From assembly GCA_024138025.1 (NCBI GenBank), contig JAMXBD010000402.1, positions 186,001 through 250,000 of the forward strand: a stretch of DNA of 64,000 nucleotides, given 5' to 3'. Within the stretch, counting starts at the first letter, position 1. Every line of letters starts with the position of its first letter. The notes beneath the pieces are model-generated. The model was given only the letters and a program-made list of their open reading frames with translations, ran no database searches and was not told where the DNA came from. Source of the DNA: Combretum micranthum (taxonomy: Eukaryota > Streptophyta > Magnoliopsida > Myrtales > Combretaceae). The position numbers and the translations under genes are program-made. Below, in pieces: positions 11,200 to 23,326 of this stretch.

Positions 11200-12420
11200 C
11201 ATACAAGATGATCATCATAAGATGCAATATGGGATAGTGTAAGGAAATGAATCTCTTAGCAGTGGTTCAAAAAAATAAGGCTATCTTATGTTACTTCAAT
11301 CCATAAAAGGAAAAGCATAGGACATGCTGGTCTACTCAATACCCTAAGTGCTTATGTGAGAACATACTTGCTTTATCAGATATTCTATAGTAAGTTTGAA
11401 GAAGACTACTTCAACTCACTTTACTTCATCCACAAATACAACAAGTTTGGTTCATTGACAAATATAAGAAGTATTGGCTATGTCAATGGAGAACATAACT
11501 TCATGCCAAGTGCAACTTCTTATCAATATTCTACAACAACTATGAAGATAACATCTGCTCAACGAAATTGTCCAAAACCCTGTTTATAGCTTTGCTAAAG
11601 GAGCTTTTAGCTAAAGGGCAAAATGTAGAGGGTCATTTCGGTAATTGGGCTTTTAGCCCAATATAATGCTATGGGCTGGTATTTTGGGCTAGTAATAAGG
11701 CTTAGAAAACCAAGTCTAATAAGGGATATTGTAGGGAGACTTAACTTGGTAGGCTCGAAATAGGGATCATCAGACTAGTTTATTTCGCTCTCGATCTTAT
11801 TCGATTTTATTATGTGTGAAAAGTAGACTCCAAAAATATCTTCCTGGGTTGATTTGGGCTTTGTTTGGCTAAAATAAGACTTATTTGGAATAAAATGAGC
11901 ATATTCCTATTTATATTGAAGATGGGCTATTTTAATAAGAAAATGAGCTTCTTTTTTATTACAAAAGCCCTCATTCTATTCTAGGCCCATGTCTAAAGCC
12001 CATGCTTACATACATAAAAGAATGAATGGATTCTGGTTGTTGGATTCATGGAAGAGACCCAATGGTTACAAACAATAATTCATCTCAACCATCCATCCGG
12101 AAGTCATTCAACGAGCTTCTACTAGCCTCCAACATCTATAAATAAGATGCTTCTCCTCTCATTGGGAAAGATTTTGCAGATTACTAAGATTAAGAGCAAT
12201 GCAGATACACTGCTAAAACATCTTCAAGGAAGATCAAAGCAACTGTTCTACCAAGAATGAGTCAAGAACGATCGAGTCTATTTGATTTGATCTTCTCTTA
12301 CACTTGTGCACTCGACAAATCGGGTTTGCCTGTTCCTCCTCCCATGCTTCTCTCTGTAACATCCTATACATGTCATCAGTTCAAGACTTCTCTCAGGTCG
12401 ACCACTCTGCCTATTCTATT
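11200..12420. other. Intergenic; TATA-like site near 12137, otherwise unassigned
   Basis: Contains a small perfect hairpin TTGGGCT-TTT-AGCCCAA at 11646-11662. A TATA-like CTATAAATAAG near 12135-12145 is followed by a CT-rich leader. The layout resembles the core of an LTR, but no LTR ends were found, so no element is claimed. The 90-aa frame at 12257-12529 shows no domain. Confidence 0.35.
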
Positions 12421-13308
12421 TTTCATATATTGTGCTTATTTTAACAAGTGGGTTTATTATGAAAGATGCTCTACATCATTTGAGCATAGATATCTTTTAG
12501 TAGAAGGTCTATGCTATAGAATCTGCTAAAGAAGGCTATCCTAAACATTTAGATTAAAATCCTAGTATATCTTATTTCTTGAGGAGCAAGTCAAAGAAGA
12601 ACGTAAGATTGCCAAAAATGAGATGAGAATTTATCAAAAACTAATTGTGAGTTCTCAAGATTTGATTTTGGATTTAATCATTTCCACATTCTATACCCCT
12701 CAATGCAATAGCTGATTCAATTTGATCAGTAAAGCTCTTAAATGAACTAGAAATACAAGCAAAATTATTTGTTTAAGTAAATTTAATAATAGAATAAATC
12801 AGAGGAGATGCATTTGGCTAGGTTAAATTATAGAAAATTGATACGCTCGTGGACAATTATGTTAGGATATTAATTTAACTTCTTGAGCTATGTATTGACT
12901 CCACAGCTCTAAATATGTCGACATCATCCGAAACTGGATTTATTAAAAAAAAAAAAAAACAACTCTTACTATGATGTCTTCAATATTTCAAGAACAAGCA
13001 TGAAAAAATAAAGTTAAGAGAGAAATCATAGCAGACACAGACAATACTTCCTAGGATATAGTGAAATATGCTGCTTGGAAGTTCACTATTTGCGCAATTA
13101 CTACTAGGAAAGGACTGTATATTTGATATCCTCTACATGAGTAAACTTTATATCTTGGTAACAAATAGCAAAATGAAAAGATGCTAACAACCCCTACGTA
13201 AGCTCATCATAAGATAATTATTAGATATGACAATTTTTCCACAAAAAACATGTTATGGTATATGGTTTTGGTTTATATTATGTGAAATGAAGGAAGAGTA
13301 ACAATACA

Positions 13309-15043
13309 TGATCCGCTGTAGATGTGTATATATAATAAGTGCGAATGCTATCAACAAGTATATTAGGTCAAATCAAGTAATATAATGATGAGCAAAGTAT
13401 CATTCCCACGATGATTACTTAACTACTAAACATGTATTAGATTCTACTATTATTCAGGCAATTGAATTTGAAACAATTAACTACAGTTAAACCTATATTT
13501 TAATTATCAATGAGAGCAGAGAGAATGTTTTTTGAGAAAAATATAGCAATTGAGTGTGGGAAAAACAGAATCCACCCAAATTTCACTAATCAGATTGTTA
13601 TCATATTATAATAATCATTAGCTTTGTGGATATTCATATAGAATTATCAAAGATCTTAATCCTTTTCGAAGTTTTAAAATCACCAATTAATCCATTAGCT
13701 TCCGCTACAAAAATTAACAATGGAATCGAAATTACAATCATGAATCTTCCAATTCTATGATTGACTAATGCCCTAAATCAATTCCCCCCAATCCCATAGT
13801 GGGAAACGAATCTAAAACATTACATGATTTTCAAAAGATAATTTCTAAATCAGATAAAATTACGCTACTTCCATAATTGTGATTTAACCTAAATTTAAGA
13901 ATTCCTTATGAACCCTAATTTCCCTTCCGAGCTATCAAGATTCATATGCACCTTAACAATTTATAGTAGGAATTATAACATAAATATTCCACAAATCTAA
14001 CAATTCTATAACATAAATACAATCATCCTATTAGTAATTTTAGGGTTTCATCATATTCCCACAATAAAAGCTTAGAATGATATGGATTCATTCAAACAAT
14101 CATATATCAGAGTAATTCCAACAAGAGAATTCATCTTTAAAAACACAAACACAAATTGAAATTGCACAAAGAGAATAAAAGACCAGAGATCACCAATTTC
14201 AATAACAAATATCTTGTTGCCAAACTTCAACAAAAGTCTTGATCTTCAATCCTTCAAATGATTACATGGCTTCTCCATCGACAAAAGTGAATCCAAAAGA
14301 ACTCTCTAGCAATGTTAATATAGGATCTACCATGTCTTCTTTAGATCTCAAGAACTGACGGACAATTTCGTGTGTATTAGAATGAAACAACCTTAGGAGT
14401 TTTATAAGCAATTGCAAAGGAGTTCCAAAAGTTACAATGTACGGGTTATGGAGTCTACGCTAGTGACGTAGTTGCGGTATAAGACTTACGCCAGTTAAAC
14501 ACTGGCAGCATTGAAGCTCGCTTTAAAGATTTTGATTCTGTTCATGAACAATGCCGGTCCAACGCCAGTGTCTTACTTTTCCCAGTAGCCGGCGTACATA
14601 CAAAAAATATAAAGGTTGATGAATCTCTCTGATGTTCATTGGCGGTGCTGAAGCCAATGTTAAAAAATTCGATTCTATACACATGCTAAGCCGGTTCAAC
14701 GTCGACGGTATAGGATCTAAATTGCTGGTGTACTTTGAAAATTCTAAATGCTGGTGAAAATTTCCTTAAACACTGGCGGCCTTGGTTTAATACATTGAAG
14801 GCTGGCTTTTGTGATGTTGAAGGTCGATGGTGTACTTGCTTTGATGGCCGATGTACTTTGTTTTCTTCATTAAAATAGCTCAAAACTCCTTCAAATTTCT
14901 TATATTTGCAATTCTAAGTCCTTCATGATCTGAAATATCAATTCAAGAAAAAATTAAGTACCAATTCCTTTGGATTTCTATAAAATCAATAATAATTTAT
15001 CATCAATTGTTTAATGAAAAGTGTGTAAAATATGACTTTATCA
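13309..15043 (-). mobile_element. Solo LTR of a Tat/Athila-type Ty3 element
   Basis: Read on the minus strand it opens TGATAAAGTCATATTTTACA at 15043 and ends ATCA at 13309, a TGAT/ATCA pair. Near its end it holds GGGAATGATACTTTGC, resembling the ...TATCGTTCCC... text near LTR ends in this clade. A TATA-like CTTATAAAAC lies near 14399-14410. Flanks are ATACA (13304-13308) and ATGCA (15044-15048), a 4-of-5 target duplication. Paralogue B at about 42410 lacks this block while matching both sides. No internal element sequence is present, so it is a recombined solo LTR. Confidence 0.78.
14455..14835 (-). repeat. GC-richer word array upstream of solo-LTR TATA
   Basis: Repeated words ACGCCAGT, AACACTGGC, GCCGGT and TGAAGC, spaced irregularly, lie on the upstream side of the minus-strand TATA at 14410. 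The composition differs from the AT-rich surroundings. Confidence 0.5.
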
Positions 15044-17654
15044 ATGCAATGATGTTTCGACATCAGAATGAAACCTCACTAGCATATGAAAATGTATTCT
15101 AACCTTGAAAGTCCATTACTTGTTCAAGGGAAAACCTTGAAAGCTAATTATAATTCAAATATTCAATGAAAAAGGGGAAGAACTTCACCACAATATCTTA
15201 ACATTTCCACATATTGCTTTCACACTTATGAAGTTTGTCTACTTTCTAGAGGAATAAAAACAAGACCTCTTGAAATTTTGCTATAATTTTTGTTTAATGA
15301 CATAATATGTTTGTCTTGTTCTGATATGAAAAGCATGATGTGGTTTTTATGATTCAAGAAATGCTTTGCCTTATGCATATCCACTAAAACAACACAAACC
15401 ACTACTGTGCACCCAATACTGAATCAATCGTCTTTAGGCAGCAAGGAAGATACAAAGTCACATCAAGAAACTTTAAGGAATACAAAAGCAAGGTAAGATG
15501 CAAAAAGTGAGGTGAGGGTTTTACAATAAGGTGGTGATGGAAGGATAACAATAGATTTCATCCTCTCTCTTAAAGAGTATAAATAAATAAATTAACATTG
15601 AGCTAGCACCAAAATGAGCTACAACTCCTCGATCATTACCATAGTAGCACTTACAACTTGCTTACTTCTTAGTACAAATGATGCCTATAAATGACAACAT
15701 TAAAAGTTTCATAAATTCACCAATAATAAGATATCCTATGGCATACAACAGAATAAGCTTAACCAAGTATCAAATTAAGGATTCACATTACGAGTAGGAA
15801 ATATGGTGTTAACACCATCTATCAAAAATTTCCAATGACAATTATTGGTCATGAATACGATTGATTACTATGGTATGCACACCGATTCTCTACATTACTG
15901 TATCTAATTGATGAGTTGTGATGATGGAGAAAGATTGAATAGAGGAACTCTCGGACATTTGAGGTAAATTAACTTGTATAGTTCATATTCTTTTGGAAGG
16001 GATTTACCTTTTCTATTGATTCTTATGTACCCTTCATGACTCGTTTAGGAATAACCAAAAATTATAGCAATTACTAGTCTCAAAATCTGAAATTATTTCC
16101 ATATTGGACCTTGGACATATAATAGTTCTGAATTGAATCTCTTTTGAAAGAAGAGATAATAGTAAATTGTTCACCACAATATTATTTAATAAAGATAACA
16201 AGTCACTAGGTGATCTCTTTAGTAATTGTCTACATCTTATTGGATACACTTCTATATAAAAGTATAATAGCTCTATCTGCTTCTATGTTTTAATGTCATT
16301 AACTTCCTAGATTCCCCTTAGTTTGTCAAAGGTAGCTCAACGTTTACTTAAAACAATATGTTTGGACGTATTTGGAGATGTAAGTGGCAGTTTTTTATTT
16401 AAGAAAAACTTGCATGTGAATAATATATGATAAGGGGCATCGGTACTACATAGGAAGCCTTATTGATTTATATCTCAAAAGAAACATCTCACTATCATCT
16501 TCTTGCTTTAGTTTTCCTTCAATTAAATCTAATGGTTCAAAGAAAATCTAAATAAGGCACTTATATTAAAATATCTTGACTATTTTCCTTGGTCTATGCA
16601 TGTCCATCTATTACAGTAAGACTTAAGGGAGAACATTTCTTAGATACATACTTCATTATAAATACTATTGATTACAATGGTACCAGCTAATTTAATCATC
16701 CAATGTAATGCTGTAATTAGATGAGAATGCTCAAGTAATTGATTATCTGAGTAGGACTGTTTATCGAGAAGAAAATTGTAGGATTTGAATTGGCACCTAA
16801 AACATTTTAGGGATTAATGCGATTGAGGAATTTCTAGAATGGGCTAGTTTGAGATTTATAGGTAAGAAATTGCAACAATGTACTAAAGCTAGTTGTTATG
16901 CGTTTGACACCAACTTGTCAAAAAGATTACTCAACAATCTACATAAAAAATATAATTGTAAGTAAGCCTCTTTAGTGAAACATTATGCTAATAATTGTAC
17001 GTGTGTTGCGATAATACTCCAAAACAGCATATGAGAGCTATTCCAATTTAGTATGCAATATTTTTTTATGGTACAAGAAGTCTTAACTATTGCAAAATAG
17101 AATTTCCTTCCAAGATAGTGGGACTATGCTATCAAGATATCATATCAAAGTGAAATCGATAGCAATATAAGTCAGACTAAAGAAAAGAAAATAAACCATG
17201 TAAAATTAACATCATAATGCTTTAAAGGAATCTATGTTCTGGACTTGGGACACAGAGGACGTTGGTCCTTAGATGAGCCTAATGGAAAACACACAAAATT
17301 TTCTCAATTGCATTTCAGATGCTACATGCAAAGGTAAATTATTAACATAAGCCAAGATGTAAACTATAAAAGTAAAACAAACTCAAACTCAAACCCAAGT
17401 TCTAGTACATTATTTGTCAATAGGGAAAAAAATAGCACATAAAAGTAGAAAAATTATTTAAATAAAAGTAGGAAAATGATTTAAGCAAAATTTTTAATGA
17501 ATGTAGTATCTAGTGCTAATGCAACACTTATGGATGGAAGCATAGATGAACATAATGTAATGAAACTACCAAGTAGATGCAGAGTTGTTGGATAGCAACA
17601 TTGTACCTTTAAATAGGTCTAAAAGCACTAGAATCGAGTGTTTGTCGACTGTTG

Positions 17655-19155
17655 TTGGAGAGACTAATCTAATTTCCCACATTCTTTGATGCAGAAATTA
17701 ACTCGCTCCATTTTAGAGTTTGGTATATCTGGAATTCTCTCTAAAGAAGCGCAACCCTAAAATCCAATATGCTCTATGATTCTAACTTACCGGAAATCTC
17801 AACTAAATTGGGACAAAACCATACTTCCAACTCCCTTAGCGTCTTTAAACTTGACAAATCAGATAGTTTCTAAAGCTTTTTCCAAAAATTTGTCACTAAT
17901 TTTGTTAGATTCTCTAACATTTCAAGCCCGTCAATTTCAGAAAGGTCAACATCGTATATATACAAATGTTCCAATGATTTACAATCGTGAATTTCCTTCA
18001 GTTTGCCTATGAGAGTTTCCAAAATTCTTAGATTATGTAATTTTGTTAAATACAAGAGATCTAATATCGTCAATGACTTGCAATTACAAATATGTAAACC
18101 TGTTAAGCTTGAGGGAAGATCCATTAATGACCCTAAAGACTTGCATGCCTAGATGTCCAAGTCTTTTATGCCCTTAGGCAACTTTGGGATGCTTTGTAGT
18201 TGGTCACAACATGTAATCCCTAAACATGTAAGCTGAATGAGCGCACTTGTATCGACATGCAAGTTAATGACGTGTCCAAAGCCCAACCCCAATCTCTAAA
18301 GATTAGTTTACCTTTTAATCCACCATGGGGCGGGATTGTCTACTCCGAATGGATAGTCTCCACCATATGGCGTGCTTGACTCCAAATTCTTAAAATTAAT
18401 CTTGCGTGATAGATCTAGAATCCTTAGCTTCTCATCAGACATCACTTCTAGTAAAATTGAAGATTGGAACATCTTTTTCCAATATTATCCAAAAAACCTA
18501 TTATTTGATGCTTAAAGAGTGATGAGATTTTCCAACATTCCAATAGTAGTGGGCAATTCTCTTATAAAAGTCCCACTAACTCTTAATTCCTTCAAATTCT
18601 TCAAGTTATCAATTGTATTAGGAAGCTCAACAATTCTAGTGTGCGTTAAATCTAGTACAATTAGAGATTCCAAATCTATAATTGATTCTAGAAGCATTTT
18701 TATACCTTCGCAATGACTTAAAGACAACTTTTGAAGATTCACCATATTTCCAGCTAAGTCAGGGAGTACAATGATGTTTGAGTAAAGCATACGAAGCTCT
18801 GTTATATTAGCTGCATAATCCAATGACCTAGTCGTCTTAAAATAATAGGAATAAAGAAGCCTTAGCCTTCTTGTAGGTGGCCAATTAGGAATTTCTACTA
18901 TATTGGTCCAACCATAATAAGTTCCTCTAAGGATTTTGTACACCTAAGCTCTTTTGGCAGCTTCCATAAGCTTGTACAACCAGTTAAGTCTAGGATGACC
19001 AAATGCTTTAACATATTGATAGACTTATCAATCTCCTCTAACTTCCCACAATCTCCGAGAATTATTTGCTCTAATTTTTGGTGAGATGAGAAGTCCGGAG
19101 TTCTAACCAATCTATCACATTCAGTCAAATTCAAAACCTTTAAATTTTTGTCCAT
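17655..19155 (-). pseudogene. TNL unit A, exon 4: LRR region, decayed
   Basis: Begins after TTATACAG (acceptor at 19157-19156) with MDKNLKVLNLTECDRLVRT. LRR repeats follow (LEQIILGDCGKLEEID, LKHLVILDLTGCTSLWKL, LESLIVLDLTHTRIVELP, LKNLKELRVSGTFIRELP). Plant TNL LRR domains contact effectors and restrain the NB-ARC switch. After about 18500 the frame is broken by stops; a further piece at 17870-18124 (LPSSLTGLHICNCKSLTILD) and a tail to about 17655 (LRELEVWFCPNLVEISG) mark the 3' end. B lacks this 3' end, so A is the only witness to it here. Confidence 0.85.
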
Positions 19156-19244
19156 CTGTATAATTAAAACGAGCAAGATCCACATTAGAACAATATCATA
19201 GAAATGAGTATATAGTAATATATAGTAGTATGGAGAACTTAGTC

Positions 19245-19570
19245 CAACCACTCTAACTACTTTTGATTCTACTACAAAGAAGATCCAATATCACCAAGTC
19301 CTCTAGAGAAAAATTGCTTATATTAAGCATATAGGGAAACCAACTCAACGAAAGCCATCTCAGTTGTGGTAAAACAAGTGGGCTCTATCGGAAAAAGTTA
19401 TTTGCCAAAGGTCTTTTATACCATCAACACCGGTATTGATAATAAGATGATCTAACCTGAAGGAGCTTTAAATTTGGTAGGCTTGCAAAAACTTCATTTG
19501 TGATCGAGTATTCCATTTCCCCATAAAAATCAAGGTTGATTCCCTGAACATTATCACTTCTTTTTGTGAA
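19245..19570 (-). pseudogene. TNL unit A, exon 3: first LRR exon, decayed
   Basis: Aligns to B exon 3 (47446-47775): ESDNIQGINLDF in B corresponds to SDNVQGINLDF here. An in-frame TAG replaces the Trp codon in the KSSWSGW stretch of B. A 16-bp deletion relative to B removes the GT donor at the exon end. The CACTA element begins only about 15 bp upstream of its acceptor. Confidence 0.75.
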
Positions 19571-19605
19571 AGAAGATGCCACACACTAGTAGAAAAATGA
19601 GCTTA

Positions 19606-20093
19606 AGAGGCGAAATATTTCGCCTCAGTAGCTTAGAATTTCGCCTCAATAGTGCTATTGAGGCGAAAAATTCGCCTCAAAAATTCGCCTCTGGAAGTCC
19701 GCCTTGTTAGGGCAAAGGAGGCGAGTGTCGCCTCACGTTTTAAAACGTGAGGCGAAATTCGCCTCATACAGGGATGAGGGAGCCACGTCGGCTAGTGAGG
19801 CGAAACTCGCCTCACTAGCCGACGTGGCATGAGGCGAATTTCGCCTCATTATAATTATATGAGGCGAAATTCGCCTCATACAATCCTGGGAGCCACATCG
19901 GCTAGTGAGGCGAAACTCGCCTCACTAGCCGACGTGGCATGAGGCGAATTTCGCCTCATTATGATTACATGAGGCGAAATTCGCCTCATAAGCCACGTCG
20001 TCTAGTGAGGCGAGTTTCGCCTCACTAGCCGATGTGGCATGAGGCGAATTTCGCCTCATGTAATCATAATGAGGCGAAATTCGCCTCATCCTC
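19606..20093. repeat. Left subterminal palindrome array of CACTA element
   Basis: Over a dozen copies of GAGGCGAAATTCGCCTC or variants. Three 47-bp palindromes with 22-bp arms and a 3-bp centre (GCCACGTCGGCTAGTGAGGC core) lie at 19782-19828, 19892-19938 and 19992-20038; the third is in reverse orientation. Between them sit pairs of the 20-bp palindrome. In En/Spm, subterminal repeats bind TNPA and govern excision and methylation, and this array is the likely counterpart. Confidence 0.9.
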
Positions 20094-20769
20094 CAAATAC
20101 ACCAGCCCCGTCATTTTTAATAACATTTGTAATTATTCATATATAATTTCAGAATTTATTTTATTAATATTTTAATTAAGATTTAATTATGAATATATTA
20201 TTTCAGAATTTAAAAAAAATGCAACACATATTACAAAAATTATATAATTAATATTACAAATTTATTGTTATTAATATTTGACTTAAAATTTATTAATTAA
20301 TTAATATATTTTTTCAGAATTTATAAATAATAAATACAAATTGTATTGGAATAATTTAAAAAAAATGTATAATTAATATTACAAATATATTTATATTTTA
20401 CTTAAAATATTGTATGTAAGTTTGTTATCGCAAACATTTGAAATAATAAACGTATTATGATATTAAATATATTTATATTGATATAAATGTTATAAAATAA
20501 AAGGTAGAATATATCTAAAATTTGGAAAAAATTGTAAAAAATTTGTAAATATTATACCTTATATTATATTTGATTTTAATATTGTTGAACTTGTAATGAG
20601 AAATAATAAAATCCTGCAAAAATAAATCCAAATAAATAGTTATAAATAAAAATTAAATATAAAAATTAAGTAAATAAAAAAAAAATTGAAGATGAATTAC
20701 CGTAGTAGAGGAGCGAATGTGAGAAGAGCGGGAAAGAAAAATATGGAGCGAAAAGCAGAGAGAGAATGG
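20094..20769. other. AT-rich inner part of CACTA left end
   Basis: Strongly AT-rich and without coding frames. On the minus strand a donor-like ACTACG-GTAATT lies near 20695-20706, downstream of the TATA at 20771-20781, so an intron of a leftward transcript could start here. Confidence 0.45.
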
Positions 20770-20770
20770 G

Positions 20771-20781
20771 GTTTATATAGG
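20771..20781 (-). promoter_or_regulatory. Outward-facing TATA promoter inside CACTA left end
   Basis: On the minus strand CCTATATAAAC lies just downstream of four palindrome copies (20799-20912) and is followed by a CT-rich leader. The same arrangement (palindromes, then TATA) drives the transposase at the right end (30526-30535). This copy would transcribe leftward, away from the genes and through the left terminal array. Confidence 0.5.
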
Positions 20782-20798
20782 CAGTGAGGGCTGATTTG

Positions 20799-20912
20799 AT
20801 GAGGCGAATTTCGCCTCATATGTTAGAATCTGAGAGGAATTTCGCCTCATGAGTTGGGGAATGAGGCGAAATTCGCCTCAGATTTTAAAATGAGGGGAAT
20901 TTCGCCTCAAAT
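20799..20912. repeat. Inner palindrome cluster of CACTA left end
   Basis: Four copies of the GAGGCGAAATTCGCCTC palindrome, two altered to GAG(A/G)GGAATTTCGCCTC. They lie about 700 bp inside the main left array, next to a TATA box. Confidence 0.85.
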
Positions 20913-21043
20913 GAAAAATTCCAAACTCCCGCCCGCGCTATTTTTCTCCCGCGTCGTCCCGCTAAAACTTTTACTCGTAAATTTCGCATATATTTTTTAA
21001 AATTAATTACTAAAAATATTTATTAATTTATCAACTTATATAT

Positions 21044-22010
21044 TATTAAATAAGATTAAAAATTCATCTTATTTAATTGGGTGATGTACTTTTAAATTAA
21101 AAAGTTAATTATAAAAAATTTATATATAGATAAAAGATTAATTAATCAAATTATATTTTTATTAATCATTTCATTTAATAGTAAATAAGATTAAAAATTA
21201 ATTTATTCAATTGTGTGATGTGCTTATTTTGATTAAAAAAGAATCATAAAAAATATTTATATAAAATAAATTTTTAATAAATTGAAATTACATATTTATT
21301 AATCAATTTATTTACTAATATATAAGATTAAAAGTAAATATTATTCAATTGAGTTATGTACTTACATTTATAATAATTTAAATAAACAAATATTTGTATA
21401 GATTAAATTTGTATTATAAAAAAATATATATTTATTAGTGAATTTACTTATAGTAAATAAGAATTAAAGTCATTGTTATTCAATTAGGTAATGTACTTTT
21501 ATTTATTAAAAGTTAATTATAAATAATATGTACATACATTAAATATTTATATAGATTAAATATTTCATATTTAAATTATATAGTTATTAATCAATTTATT
21601 CACTAGTAGATAAGATTAAAAATTAATCTTATTCAATAGGGTGGTGTACTTTTATTAATTAAAAATTAAATCTTTCAATTATTTATATAGATTAAATATG
21701 TAATAATAAAAATATACATATTTATTAATCCATATATTTATTAGTAGATAAGATTAAAGGTAAATCTTATGCAATTAAGTAATGTACTTTTATTCATTAA
21801 AAATTAATAACTAAAATATTTTTATATATTAATTTTTTCATAAAATATATATTCTAATCAATTTATTTACTAGTAGATAAGACTGGTGAGTTATAATTAT
21901 AAAGAAATGTTTTCATAGATTTAATAATAATTATAAAAATATTTATTTGTCAATCAATTGATTTACTAGTACATGAGATTAAAAATTAATCTTATTCAGT
22001 TGGATATTTA
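21044..22010. repeat. Degenerate ~137-bp AT-rich tandem array in CACTA
   Basis: The anchor TAGATAAGATTAAAAATTAA or a variant recurs near 21044, 21177, 21314, 21450, 21601, 21740, 21869 and 21970, mostly followed by TCTTATTCAATTGGGTGATG and GTACTTTTATT variants. AAGATTAAAAATTAATCTT inside each unit is itself a near-palindrome. Confidence 0.8.
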
Positions 22011-23326
22011 TTTTTGTAAAAATATTTATTTGTTCGACATTTTGTATATTGAGAATATTTTTAATATTATTAAACATATAAAAGAAGATTTGGACTTTGT
22101 ACGAAAATATAAAATTAACATATATTAATTTCAATACCGTCAATTATTTCATATGGATTGTGATAATTATACATTTATCGTATTCGTTATGAAATTGTTA
22201 GTACAAACATAAATTTTTACAAATAAAAGTATATAATTAATATTACAATTTTTAGAATTAATAAGTAAGTTGGTTTTGAGATTTGAAATTGATATAACCT
22301 CTAAAAATCCTCTAAAATAGTTTAGAGGATTCATCAACGCTTGATTTTTAACCTAAACATTAATTCCTAAATCTTACTAGAATTTGAGTTCATTTGTTTG
22401 AATAAAAATATTAGTTCTTAAACCCGAACTCACATTAAATATGTTTGTATCCAAATTAAATTCCTAAATTAAGTCCTTATTTTAAGATGTTAATTTCTAA
22501 CCTATCGTATTTTAAGATCTTCAATTCCCAAATTACATCCCAGTTTCTCAGCCTCTTCGTATTTTGGCCATAATTTTTTAATCCGATCTCTGATTGAGGC
22601 GACTTCAGTTGCGTTGGAAAGATAAGAAAGAGATATACAACTTTCATGTATTGAGATTTTGCAAATGCTGAAATTATCAGTGCTTAAATTTCATTTCTTT
22701 TCAACTGATACATTTTCCATGCAAAGTTAACAACTTGTTTTTCTTTTTTTATGTGTTTTTTGCTTACAGAGTGGATATTTTTTAGCTATAATGAGATGGA
22801 TAAGTGATGCTTAATGTGTTATGTTGACTGGTTCATATAATTAAATATGAGTTTAGTACATTTACAGATTTAACAAATAATTAGATTAAATGTAAAAGTT
22901 AATTAACAAAAGAATTTAGTTAACAAACCGAGGTTCAACTTGATTAAATAGACTTCAATGAGTTAAAATGAATTAGATTGAGATAGTTTAACCATCTATG
23001 ACTTATATTTTCATTTAAATGATTAAGGTTAAGTTAACCATCTTTGACTTAGTTTAAGTTAAGGTGAGTTCAAGTTAACATATATCCTACATGTATGACA
23101 CATTAAATAATATATTTAATATACTGCGGGTTGGTTGAATGGATTTTTAAATAAATTAGATGTGCATGGTACTCGTCGTATGAATAACAGTACTAAGGGA
23201 CAAAATATGACGGTAATCATAATCAATAGCATGACATACAAGGTGCGAAACAAGTAATGCAATAAAACGTGAACATCATGTCCGGAATAATAAAATACGA
23301 TGAGGAAATAAAAAACACGATAGCAG
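22011..23326. other. CACTA region downstream of TNPA-like gene
   Basis: AT-rich, no supported gene. It probably holds the 3' untranslated region of the TNPA-like gene near its right edge. Confidence 0.45.

Larger units (their letters stand above)
12421..17655 (-). repeat. 3' flank of TNL unit A (segmental duplication copy A)
   Basis: Collinear with 41750-44017 over long stretches: for example TTTGATTTTGGATTTAATCA, CTAGGATATAGTGAAATATG, TTGAAAGCTAATTATAATTC and CATCAAGAAACTTTAAGG occur in the same order in both. Copy A carries extra DNA at 13309-15043 (solo LTR), around 16370-16790 and around 16960-17500. No gene is supported inside. It lies downstream of the minus-strand TNL remnant, so the duplicated block was gene plus 3' flank. 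Confidence 0.85.

Noticed and set aside
19606..20093. CRISPR-like look of a repeated palindrome with short intervals
   Set aside because: Intervals are irregular and themselves palindromic, the array sits inside CACTA ends, and the genome is plant nuclear.
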